Positions 8,669 to 15,955 of a DNA stretch of 64,000 nucleotides are shown piece by piece. This DNA is from Colivivens sp964452915 (GTDB lineage: Bacteria > Bacteroidota > Bacteroidia > Bacteroidales > Bacteroidaceae): positions 1 through 64,000 of the forward strand of contig CAYVNW010000008.1 in the NCBI GenBank assembly GCA_964452915.1, in the 5' to 3' direction. The position numbers and the translations under genes were made by a program. Below the pieces are notes generated by a model. It saw nothing but the letters and a program-made list of their open reading frames with translations. It made no database searches and was not told the DNA's origin. How positions within the stretch are numbered: the first letter of the stretch is position 1; every line of letters begins with the position of its first letter.

Positions 8669-9211
8669 TCAGAAGTTGTCGACATGCACCTCGAAGTAAG
8701 CCTGAGGATGAGCACATACAGGACAAACTTCAGGAGCCTTCTCCCCTACTACAATGTGTCCGCAGTTGCGGCATTCCCATACTTTTACCTCACTTTTGGC
8801 GAAGACTTCCTGCATCTCAACGTTCTTAAGCAACGCACGGTAGCGTTCCTCGTGACGTTTCTCAATGGCAGCGACAAGACGGAACTTTCTTGCCAACGCT
8901 TTGAAGCCCTCTTCCTCAGCTGTCTTTGCGAAACCTTCATACATGTCGGTCCACTCGTAGTTCTCACCATCAGCCGCAGCCGCAAGATTCTGGGCAGTGT
9001 CGCCAATGCCGTTGAGTTCCTTGAACCACATCTTGGCATGTTCCTTCTCGTTATCAGCAGTCTTTAAGAATATTTCTGCGATTTGCTCAAATCCTTCCTT
9101 CTTTGCCTTTGAAGCAAAGTAAGTGTACTTGTTGCGTGCCTGGCTCTCTCCTGCAAAAGCAGCCTCAAGATTTTTTTCGGTCTGTGTACCTGAATACTTT
9201 GTTTTTGCCAT
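8669..9211 (-). CDS. rbr: Rubrerythrin
   Basis: 180 residues. The N-terminal four-helix diiron domain carries the expected ligands: E22 (AGESQA), the ExxH pair E55/H58 (NEKEHAK), and E117/H120 (IEKRHEE). The C-terminal rubredoxin-like domain holds the Cys4 iron site C147, C150, C163, C166 (CRNCGH and CPVCAHP). Rubrerythrin reduces hydrogen peroxide in anaerobes. It is the first gene of the operon with trxA and dfx and has its own promoter at 9293-9324. Length and domains are typical. Confidence 0.96.
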   Translation of the reverse strand: MAKTKYSGTQTEKNLEAAFAGESQARNKYTYFASKAKKEGFEQIAEIFLKTADNEKEHAKMWFKELNGIGDTAQNLAAAADGENYEWTDMYEGFAKTAEEEGFKALARKFRLVAAIEKRHEERYRALLKNVEMQEVFAKSEVKVWECRNCGHIVVGEKAPEVCPVCAHPQAYFEVHVDNF

Positions 9212-9292
9212 AATAATATATCTTTAAGAGTTAATACTTCATTTATTATATTTCATCCGTTATATAAAAGGGCTTTCTTTCCTTTAGTGCTG

Positions 9293-9324
9293 CAAAGATA
9301 TAAAACAAAAATTGAATTGGCAAT
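9293..9324 (-). promoter_or_regulatory. Promoter of rbr-trxA-dfx
   Basis: On the minus strand, ATTG (9321-9324, one base off TTTG) and TATCTTTG (9293-9300) are 20 bp apart. The 5' leader to the rbr start is about 80 nt. Confidence 0.65.
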
Positions 9325-9448
9325 GTAATAAGCACTAAAAGATTTAAAAAAATCACTTATCACGCAGGAGTCCCATGACTATTCTCTCTTTTTTTCATCA
9401 AACGCACAAAAAAAACAAGTATCATTCTCTCTTGTATTCGTTTTACAC

Positions 9449-9456
9449 TATCTTTG
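9449..9456 (+). promoter_or_regulatory. -7 box, likely promoter of the acetyltransferase gene
   Basis: TATCTTTG followed by C matches the Bacteroidetes -7 consensus. No good -33 TTTG is seen at the right distance. If used, it makes a leader of about 140 nt. Confidence 0.5.
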
Positions 9457-9602
9457 CAACCGGATAGCATTCATTGCAGGACACCACCCACACGTGCACG
9501 TTCCCTTTTTTATAACCTATATAAAATAAGGTGTAATGGATCCGCAATGTGACGCAAGGCGTTATTTCCTGTAATAGAAGCAAAATTGCAGTTTAAAAGA
9601 TT

Positions 9603-10127
9603 ATGGACATCAGCATTCGAACAGCACGCCCCGACGATGCAAAGGCTATACTTGGGATTTACGCACCTTACATAGAGACAACCGCCATCACATTCGAGTA
9701 CGACGTCCCGACGCCGGCTGAATTCAAGGCGCGAATTGTATCGACTCTTGAACGCTACCCCTATATTGTTGCCGAGGCAGATGGAACAATCGTAGGTTAC
9801 GCTTATGCCGGAGCATTCAAGGAACGTGCCGCGTACAGCCGTTCGGTCGAGACATCCATATACGTCAAGGAAGGACTTCACGGCGGAGGAATCGGGAAGG
9901 CGTTGTACTCAGAGTTGGAAAAGCGTCTGAAAGAAATGGGTATCCTCAATCTCAACGCATGTATATCATGGACCGACAAACCTAACCGATATCTCACACA
10001 CCAAAGTCCATTGTTCCACGAGCACCTGGGCTTCAAGCGATGCGCACATTTTCATAAGTGCGGTTACAAGTTCGGGCTTTGGTTTGACATGATTTGGATG
10101 GAAAAAATGATAGGCAAACACGAATAA
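9603..10127 (+). CDS. GNAT-family N-acetyltransferase, phosphinothricin acetyltransferase-like
   Basis: 174 residues covering a single GNAT domain. The start IRTARPDDAKAILGIYAPY, the central FKERAAYSRSVETSIYV and the acetyl-CoA loop LHGGGIGKA (92-100) match the phosphinothricin/methionine-sulfone acetyltransferase subgroup (PAT/MddA-like). Many members of this subgroup acetylate amino-acid analogues such as methionine sulfone, so a role in detoxifying amino-acid derivatives is likely, but the substrate cannot be read from the sequence. It appears to be a single-gene unit. Confidence 0.88.
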   Translation: MDISIRTARPDDAKAILGIYAPYIETTAITFEYDVPTPAEFKARIVSTLERYPYIVAEADGTIVGYAYAGAFKERAAYSRSVETSIYVKEGLHGGGIGKALYSELEKRLKEMGILNLNACISWTDKPNRYLTHQSPLFHEHLGFKRCAHFHKCGYKFGLWFDMIWMEKMIGKHE

Positions 10128-10162
10128 GTCAAATCAAAGTTGGCGCATTCATTAAATTGCAC

Positions 10163-10170
10163 TATCTTTG
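10163..10170 (+). promoter_or_regulatory. -7 box in front of the HExxH/dockerin gene
   Basis: TATCTTTG lies 45 bases before the chosen start, with a weak TTGG (10140-10143) 19 bp upstream in the -33 position. The block TTGCACTATCTTTG resembles part of the repeated promoter at 6452 and 56839. Confidence 0.6.
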
Positions 10171-10215
10171 TCCGTAAATTACGAATCAAGAAATATACTA
10201 ATAACTTCGATAACA

Positions 10216-12417
10216 ATGAAAAAGAAAATCACGCTCGTGCTAACGGTACTTACAGTACTGACGATGAATATTGTATGTGCGACCGCGCAGAAATCCATGT
10301 ATATACCATTGGAATGGCGCAACCGTACAGACACTCTTATTTGGTCGGAGACCGATACGGAAAACAAGTACACATGGTCGAAATCAAGGTCGGTGGAATC
10401 CGACAACGTAATAGTTTTGTGGGACAACGGCTATGGAAGCACAAATCCGAAGAACGCTCCGAATGCTTATAGGGTGGACGTCGATGATCTGCTTGAAAAA
10501 GCCGAGGCATTCTATCAACTCGAATGCAGCAAACTCGGGTTTGTAGATCCTGAGAAATCTAATATTAGCAAATACAAAGTCATGGTGTTGTTGAACCACA
10601 GCACAGGATGGATTTGTTATGGTGGTGGCTACGACTTCCAAGTCCCTGCATTATGGCTGTCGCCAAGCACATGCAAGCCCGTAGGAAGCGCTGTGGCCCA
10701 CGAAGTAGGTCACTCGTTCCACTACATGTGCTATGCTGAGGATTCCAATCACGGAGCCTTGTCGAACGTGCAGACTGGTTTCCACGGAGCGGTTGGAAGC
10801 GGTGCAACCATTTGGGAGACAACAGCCAACTGGCAGTCGCTGCAGTCATACCCTGACGAAATCATGACCATGAGCTATCACCACACCATCTTCAACATGA
10901 CTCACAACTACGCCTTCACACACGAATGGCAACGTTACCAGGCATACATGTTCCTTGTGTATTTGTGCGAGCATTATGATGACATACAGACAGTGGCTAA
11001 CGTATGGAACTATCATGAAACTACGGTAAAGGACTTCAACCAAGTATTGATGGACTATAAAGGACTCACAGCATCCGAGTTGTACAAGCTGCACTTCGAC
11101 TTTGCCATGCACGCCGTCACATGGGACCTTGAGGCTTGCAGAGAGCACGGAGGCAGCAACTACATAGGCAACTTCAAGTACAACTGCGTCAACGTAGGCG
11201 ACCATGCCTACCAAGTTGCTTTGTCAAGTTGTCCGCAAGCTTCCGGATTCAACGTCATACCATTACAAGTACCAACGGCCGGAACAGAAGTCAAGGTAGA
11301 CTTCACGGCACTTGCAAACGGCGCAGCACTTGCAAACGGTGACCCTGGTGAATATGTTGATGGCAACTCACAATATGTGGCATCGGGACTTTCCAATTAT
11401 AACCGCGTAACATCCAACGCATCACAGCGTGCATTCCGCCTTGGATTCGTGTGCCTCATGAAAGACGGCTCACGCCAATATTTCACCCAAGACACCATAT
11501 ATTGTACAGGATCAGTAAAGAAGACAGCGCAAACAGGATTCACCGTACCTGCCAACGTAGACCGTATGTGGATGGTAGTATCCCCTACTCCAAAACGCTA
11601 TTTCCAACATCGTTGGGACGACAACATTGAGAATGACGATATGTGGCCATATCAAGTACAGTTCAGCGGAACAGACTTAAGTAGTAACACTACTGTATAC
11701 TACCCGTCAGAGATCGACGGGCGCAAGGTCGGCAACATAACATTTACCTACGACGTATACATGCCGGCCCGCTCGTCATACGACGCCGTCACAGTAGCTG
11801 TAGGCGGCAAAGAACTTGCCTCGCTGAACACAGCATTCCAACTCCAGACAAGTGACATCACCGGCAATGTGGTCAGTTACAGCGCGAGTGGACCAGCCAC
11901 AGGCAAGGTGATGTTCTATGCGGCAAAGTCCGACGGAACATTGATAAACAGCGGCAGCACAGCTAACGGCTATGGCCACTGGTTTAACGCAAGCGGCAAC
12001 GTAGTAAGCTACAGCAACTCACCATACTTGTATTCCGAATTCACCCCTTCAATTTTCACATTCTATATAGGCCAATATCCAAACCGGTGTTCAAACGGCA
12101 GGAACTACACCATAGCGCAGGCTTTGCGGTACAAACAAAGTAGTACCGACGAGGCTAAAGCTGTATTTGTGTTCAACGTGCACATCAACAGCAACCGCAC
12201 TGGTTATGAACTGGCAAGCATCAACTACGACGACCCGACAAGACTTCCGCAGGACGTGGACGGAAACGGGTCTGTAGACACACTGGATGTTCTGCAAATA
12301 TATGAATATATACGCACGGGAACCGAAACAGCATCGCCGGTGGAGGATGTCAATGGCAACGGCAAAGTGGATACCCAGGACGTACTGGAAGTTTATCAAT
12401 ACATACAAAACAACTAA
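10216..12417 (+). CDS. Secreted DUF6055/DUF4859-type protein with HExxH motif and dockerin-like repeats
   Basis: 733 residues from ATG 10216, chosen because it opens a signal peptide (MKKKITLVLTVLTVLT... ending near ATAQ). The N-terminal part carries HEVGHSFHY near residue 161, a zinc-metallopeptidase-type HExxH, with ETTANWQ about 40 residues later as a possible third ligand region. The layout resembles DUF6055 up to about residue 490. A beta-rich DUF4859-like region follows (from about 500 to 670). The C-terminus has two dockerin-type calcium repeats, DVDGNGSVDTLDVLQIY and DVNGNGKVDTQDVLEVY. A role in breaking down or binding polymer outside the cell is likely. The peptidase activity is inferred from the motif only. 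Confidence 0.8.
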   Translation: MKKKITLVLTVLTVLTMNIVCATAQKSMYIPLEWRNRTDTLIWSETDTENKYTWSKSRSVESDNVIVLWDNGYGSTNPKNAPNAYRVDVDDLLEKAEAFYQLECSKLGFVDPEKSNISKYKVMVLLNHSTGWICYGGGYDFQVPALWLSPSTCKPVGSAVAHEVGHSFHYMCYAEDSNHGALSNVQTGFHGAVGSGATIWETTANWQSLQSYPDEIMTMSYHHTIFNMTHNYAFTHEWQRYQAYMFLVYLCEHYDDIQTVANVWNYHETTVKDFNQVLMDYKGLTASELYKLHFDFAMHAVTWDLEACREHGGSNYIGNFKYNCVNVGDHAYQVALSSCPQASGFNVIPLQVPTAGTEVKVDFTALANGAALANGDPGEYVDGNSQYVASGLSNYNRVTSNASQRAFRLGFVCLMKDGSRQYFTQDTIYCTGSVKKTAQTGFTVPANVDRMWMVVSPTPKRYFQHRWDDNIENDDMWPYQVQFSGTDLSSNTTVYYPSEIDGRKVGNITFTYDVYMPARSSYDAVTVAVGGKELASLNTAFQLQTSDITGNVVSYSASGPATGKVMFYAAKSDGTLINSGSTANGYGHWFNASGNVVSYSNSPYLYSEFTPSIFTFYIGQYPNRCSNGRNYTIAQALRYKQSSTDEAKAVFVFNVHINSNRTGYELASINYDDPTRLPQDVDGNGSVDTLDVLQIYEYIRTGTETASPVEDVNGNGKVDTQDVLEVYQYIQNN

Positions 12418-12423
12418 CAAAAC

Positions 12424-12990
12424 ATGAAAAAGCTATTTTTATTACTTGCCATACTGCCAACATTGGTAGCATGCGCACAAAACGAGAAAAAAGCAAACAA
12501 GGACCAAACTATGGGAACAAGTAAGACATTAGTCGCATATTTCAGTGCGACAGGTACGACAGAGGCAGTAGCCAAGAAACTAGCCAAAACCGCTGACGCT
12601 ACCATTTATGAAATCAAACCAGAGAAAAAGTACACTACAGCCGACCTTGACTGGACAGACAAACAGTCGCGTTCAACACTGGAAATGAAAGACAAGAACA
12701 GCCGTCCTGCCATTGTGAAAGACCTGAAAGATGTGGACAACTACACGACAGTCTACATCGGATTCCCTATATGGTGGTACACCGCTCCGACTATCATCAA
12801 CACATTCATTGAAAGCTACAATCTGAAAGGAAAGACCATTGTGTTGTTTGCCACTTCAGGCGGAAGCAACGCAGACAAAGCACTTAAGGACTTGAAGACC
12901 ACATATCCGGAACTGAACTTCAAGGCTGCAAAACTTCTCAACTCCGCAAGCGAGTCATCACTTAAAGAATGGGTTGAGACATTCAAATAA
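12424..12990 (+). CDS. Flavodoxin with lipoprotein signal
   Basis: 188 residues. After a lipoprotein-like signal (MKKLFLLLAILPTLVAC, Cys near 17) and a charged linker, a flavodoxin domain begins near residue 34: TLVAYFSATGTTEAVAKKL is the FMN phosphate loop, and VYIGFPIWWYTAP and LFATSGGSN are the flavin-contact loops. Flavodoxins carry electrons, normally in the cytoplasm. If the signal is used, this one faces the periplasm. An internal ATG at codon 30 would give a cytoplasmic form, but the upstream frame is intact. It starts 6 bases after the HExxH/dockerin gene and is closed by a terminator. Confidence 0.85.
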   Translation: MKKLFLLLAILPTLVACAQNEKKANKDQTMGTSKTLVAYFSATGTTEAVAKKLAKTADATIYEIKPEKKYTTADLDWTDKQSRSTLEMKDKNSRPAIVKDLKDVDNYTTVYIGFPIWWYTAPTIINTFIESYNLKGKTIVLFATSGGSNADKALKDLKTTYPELNFKAAKLLNSASESSLKEWVETFK

Positions 12991-13031
12991 GTCACAAGAC
13001 ATTCGAAAACAACACAACAAATTAAATTCGG

Positions 13032-13066
13032 CACGGCACTGTACTTGTACATGCCGTGTATTTTTA
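13032..13066 (+). terminator. Rho-independent terminator after the flavodoxin gene
   Basis: CACGGCA (13032-13038) pairs with TGCCGTG (13052-13058), an inner GTAC/GTAC extends the stem, and a T-run follows. Confidence 0.85.
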
Positions 13067-13107
13067 TATATCTTTTAAGCCAGAATGAAAAATAACGGAC
13101 GAAGGCA

Positions 13108-13138
13108 ATTGTCTAATGAGAATTTATATGTATCTTTG
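13108..13138 (+). promoter_or_regulatory. Promoter of the AICAR transformylase operon
   Basis: ATTG (13108-13111), 19 bp spacer, TATCTTTG (13131-13138) followed by CA. The leader to the ATG at 13221 is about 75 nt; no purine riboswitch was recognised in it. Confidence 0.7.
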
Positions 13139-13220
13139 CAGAAATAAAAATGCAGTCAATCAAACATAAAATCATAATAATAACGAAGGCTGTGTCTTCA
13201 TAATGTAATTGTACAAGATC

Positions 13221-14402
13221 ATGACAGAATTAGAACTTAAATACGGCTGTAATCCGAATCAGAAACCATCAAGAGTTTATATGGAGAAAGGAGAACTGCC
13301 TTTCGAGGTGTTGTGCGGACGTCCTGGATACATCAATTTGTTGGACGCATTCAACAGTTGGCAACTTGTGCGCGAACTGCGTGCTGCCACCGGGCTCCCT
13401 GCTGCAGCGTCTTTTAAACATGTCAGCCCTGCGGGAGCAGCAGTTGGAATTCCTCTAAGTGATACTCTGAAAAAGATATATTTTGTTGATGACATCACAG
13501 AGCCACTTACTCCTATAGCAACGGCTTACGCAAGAGCCAGAGGTGCCGACCGCATGTCGAGCTTCGGAGACTTCATAGCCCTTAGCGACACTTGCGACAA
13601 AGCAACTGCCCTACTGATAAAGCGGGAAGTAAGCGACGGCATTATTGCTCCCGACTACACACCCGAAGCCCTTGAAATACTGAAATCAAAGCGCAAGGGA
13701 ACTTACTGCATCATCAAAATGTCGACCGACTACAATCCTGCACCGATTGAACACAAACAGGTATTCGGAATCACTTTCGAACAGAAGAGGAACGACATAA
13801 ACCTCGCTGACGACTCAATATTCAACAATGTTCCTACAGCGAACAAGAACTTGACAGAAGATGCAAAACGGGATCTCAAAATTGCATTGATAACTCTCAA
13901 GTACACTCAAAGTAACTCCGTTTGTTACGTTAAGGACGGACAAGCAATAGGTATCGGTGCAGGGCAACAAAGCCGTATCCACTGCACACGGCTGGCCGGC
14001 AACAAGGCTGACCTCTGGTGGTTGCGCCAGTACCCGAAGGTGATGGCACTCCCATTCATACCAGACATACACAGAGCTGACAGAGACAACACTATCGATG
14101 TCTACATGGGCGATGAATATGAGGACGTTCTTGCTGACGGTGTATGGCAAAACTTCTTTACTGAAAGACCCGAACCTCTCACACGCGAGGAGAAAAAAGC
14201 ATGGTTGGCAAAAAACACGAAAGTGGCTCTCGGCAGCGACGCTTTCTTCCCGTTTGGAGATAACATAGAACGGGCACACAAAAGCGGCGTAGAGTATATT
14301 GCTCAAGCAGGCGGTTCTGTCCGCGATGACAATGTAATTGCCACATGCGACAAATATGGCATAGCAATGGCATTCACAGGAATTAGATTGTTCCATCACT
14401 AA
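13221..14402 (+). CDS. Phosphoribosylaminoimidazolecarboxamide (AICAR) formyltransferase, stand-alone
   Basis: 393 residues from ATG 13221; a TTG four codons upstream is less likely. It is the AICAR transformylase half of PurH: ELKYGCNPNQKPS at the N-terminus, SFKHVSPAGAA (catalytic Lys-His region) near residue 75, and SDAFFPFGDN then AQAGGSVRDD near the C-terminus. The enzyme transfers a formyl group from 10-formyl-THF to AICAR, the penultimate step of IMP synthesis. The IMP cyclohydrolase (MGS-like) domain that precedes it in normal PurH is absent, so a cyclohydrolase or a full-length purH must be elsewhere. It leads a run with a small basic protein gene, serS and an oxidoreductase gene. 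Confidence 0.92.
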   Translation: MTELELKYGCNPNQKPSRVYMEKGELPFEVLCGRPGYINLLDAFNSWQLVRELRAATGLPAAASFKHVSPAGAAVGIPLSDTLKKIYFVDDITEPLTPIATAYARARGADRMSSFGDFIALSDTCDKATALLIKREVSDGIIAPDYTPEALEILKSKRKGTYCIIKMSTDYNPAPIEHKQVFGITFEQKRNDINLADDSIFNNVPTANKNLTEDAKRDLKIALITLKYTQSNSVCYVKDGQAIGIGAGQQSRIHCTRLAGNKADLWWLRQYPKVMALPFIPDIHRADRDNTIDVYMGDEYEDVLADGVWQNFFTERPEPLTREEKKAWLAKNTKVALGSDAFFPFGDNIERAHKSGVEYIAQAGGSVRDDNVIATCDKYGIAMAFTGIRLFHH

Positions 14403-14413
14403 TCACTCCGCTC

Positions 14414-14614
14414 ATGGCATCAGACGAGGAAATCATGTACGCCATGATGAATGGCATCAACTTCGACAACAAGAAGGAAGGCAAGGCTGACAAGGTGAGA
14501 ACCAAAGCCAAAATCAAACAATACAAAACCGGCGCACACAGCTCAGGAGCTGCTAAACACAAGGCAGAAATTAAACAACGGGTGAGATCAAGGAAAACCC
14601 AAAGGAAAAAGTAA
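14414..14614 (+). CDS. Small basic protein, unknown
   Basis: 66 codons fitted between two genes, 11 bases after the transformylase stop and 18 bases before serS, in the same direction. The N-terminus is acidic (ASDEEIMYAMMNGINFDNKK) and the C-terminus strongly basic (QRVRSRKTQRKK), as in small nucleic-acid or ribosome-associated proteins. No family was recognised. The tight operon spacing favours a real gene; the short length and low complexity argue for caution. Confidence 0.55.
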   Translation: MASDEEIMYAMMNGINFDNKKEGKADKVRTKAKIKQYKTGAHSSGAAKHKAEIKQRVRSRKTQRKK

Positions 14615-14632
14615 CGAAAGGATGCAAACGAT

Positions 14633-15955
14633 ATGTTAACATTAAAACAGATCACAGAACAGACAGACAAGGTCATCAAGGGCTTGGAGAAAAAACACTT
14701 TGACGGAGCAAAAGAAGCTATTGAAAAAGCTATAGAAATCGACAAAGACAGACGTGAGGCACAAACACGTCTCGACGCATGTCTTGCCGAACAAAAGAAA
14801 TACTCAGCGCAAATCGGAATGCTTATGAAACAAGGTAAGCGCGACGAAGCAGAAACGGTCAAGACAGAGGTGGCAAAGTTGAAGGAAGAATCACAAGCGC
14901 TGCAAACACGAATGAACAAGGCAGAGGAACAATTGGTGGCACACCTTTGCACCATTCCAAATGTTCCTTACGATGAAGTGCCTGAGGGAACAGGTGCGGC
15001 TGACAATGTAGTTGTCAAGTCAAGCTTGCGTGAATGTAAAGAAGGTGATACGGTAGGCAACTGGACAACCGTACCGACAAACAAAAACGCAAAGATACCA
15101 CATTGGGAACTTGCAAAACAATATAATCTCATCGACTTCGACCTCGGTGTGAAGATCTCCGGGGCCGGATTTCCTGTATACATAGGTAAGGGTGCACAAT
15201 TGCAACGCGCACTCATCAACTTTTTTCTTGACGAAGCACGTAACGCCGGATATACAGAAGTAATGCCACCAACTGTGGTAAACGCCACTTCAGGCTATGG
15301 AACAGGACAGCTGCCAGACAAGGAAGGACAAATGTACCATTGTGAAGTCGACGATCTCTATCTCATCCCTACAGCCGAAGTGCCTGTAACAAATATTTAC
15401 CGTGATGTCATTCTTGACGAAAAAGACCTTCCGATAAAGAACTGCGCATACACCGAGTGTTTCCGCCGTGAAGCAGGCAGCTATGGAAAGGACGTGCGCG
15501 GACTTAACCGTCTGCACGAATTCAGTAAAATTGAAATCGTGAGAATTGATACCCCAGAACATTCAAGGCAAAGCCATAAGGAGATGCTCGATCACGTTGA
15601 AGGACTGCTTAAAAAGTTGGAACTGCCTTACAGAATACTCCGTTTGTGCGGTGGCGACCAAAGTTTCACTTCCGCAATCTGCTATGACTTCGAAGTATAT
15701 TCCGAGGCACAAGGCAGATGGCTCGAAGTCAGCTCGGTAAGCAACTTCGACACATATCAGGCAAACCGGCTGAAGTGCCGATACCGCGGAGCAGACAAGA
15801 AAGTACACTTGTGCCACACACTGAACGGCTCGGCCCTTGCCCTGCCGCGCATCCTTGCGTCAATACTTGAAGACAACCAGACTGCCGACGGCATAGTGAT
15901 TCCGGCAGCCCTGCGCAAATATACAGGTTTTGATATTATATGTAACGACAAATGA
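14633..15955 (+). CDS. serS: Seryl-tRNA synthetase
   Basis: 440 residues. The N-terminal part (1-110) is the tRNA-binding coiled coil, rich in K, E and Q. The class II catalytic domain follows: motif 2 TECFRREAGSYGKDVRGL and motif 3 NGSALALPRILASILEDNQ are both present, with HEFSKIEIV between them. It charges tRNA-Ser and tRNA-Sec-type substrates with serine. Length is slightly above the common 420-430 residues. Its stop codon overlaps the start of the next gene (ATGA), indicating translational coupling. Confidence 0.97.
   Translation: MLTLKQITEQTDKVIKGLEKKHFDGAKEAIEKAIEIDKDRREAQTRLDACLAEQKKYSAQIGMLMKQGKRDEAETVKTEVAKLKEESQALQTRMNKAEEQLVAHLCTIPNVPYDEVPEGTGAADNVVVKSSLRECKEGDTVGNWTTVPTNKNAKIPHWELAKQYNLIDFDLGVKISGAGFPVYIGKGAQLQRALINFFLDEARNAGYTEVMPPTVVNATSGYGTGQLPDKEGQMYHCEVDDLYLIPTAEVPVTNIYRDVILDEKDLPIKNCAYTECFRREAGSYGKDVRGLNRLHEFSKIEIVRIDTPEHSRQSHKEMLDHVEGLLKKLELPYRILRLCGGDQSFTSAICYDFEVYSEAQGRWLEVSSVSNFDTYQANRLKCRYRGADKKVHLCHTLNGSALALPRILASILEDNQTADGIVIPAALRKYTGFDIICNDK

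Larger units (their letters stand above)
9212..9602. other. Intergenic region between the rbr and acetyltransferase genes
   Basis: A divergent control region of 391 bases. It contains the rbr promoter on the minus strand and a -7 box TATCTTTG at 9449-9456 on the plus strand, about 145 bases ahead of the acetyltransferase gene. The long plus-strand leader holds a 12-codon reading frame (9536-9574) that I cannot support as a gene. Nothing else was seen. Confidence 0.6.

Noticed and set aside
13815..14399. Antisense frame of 194 codons within the AICAR transformylase gene.
   Set aside because: Shadow of a well-conserved gene; composition is unlike a real protein (very rich in Cys and Val).
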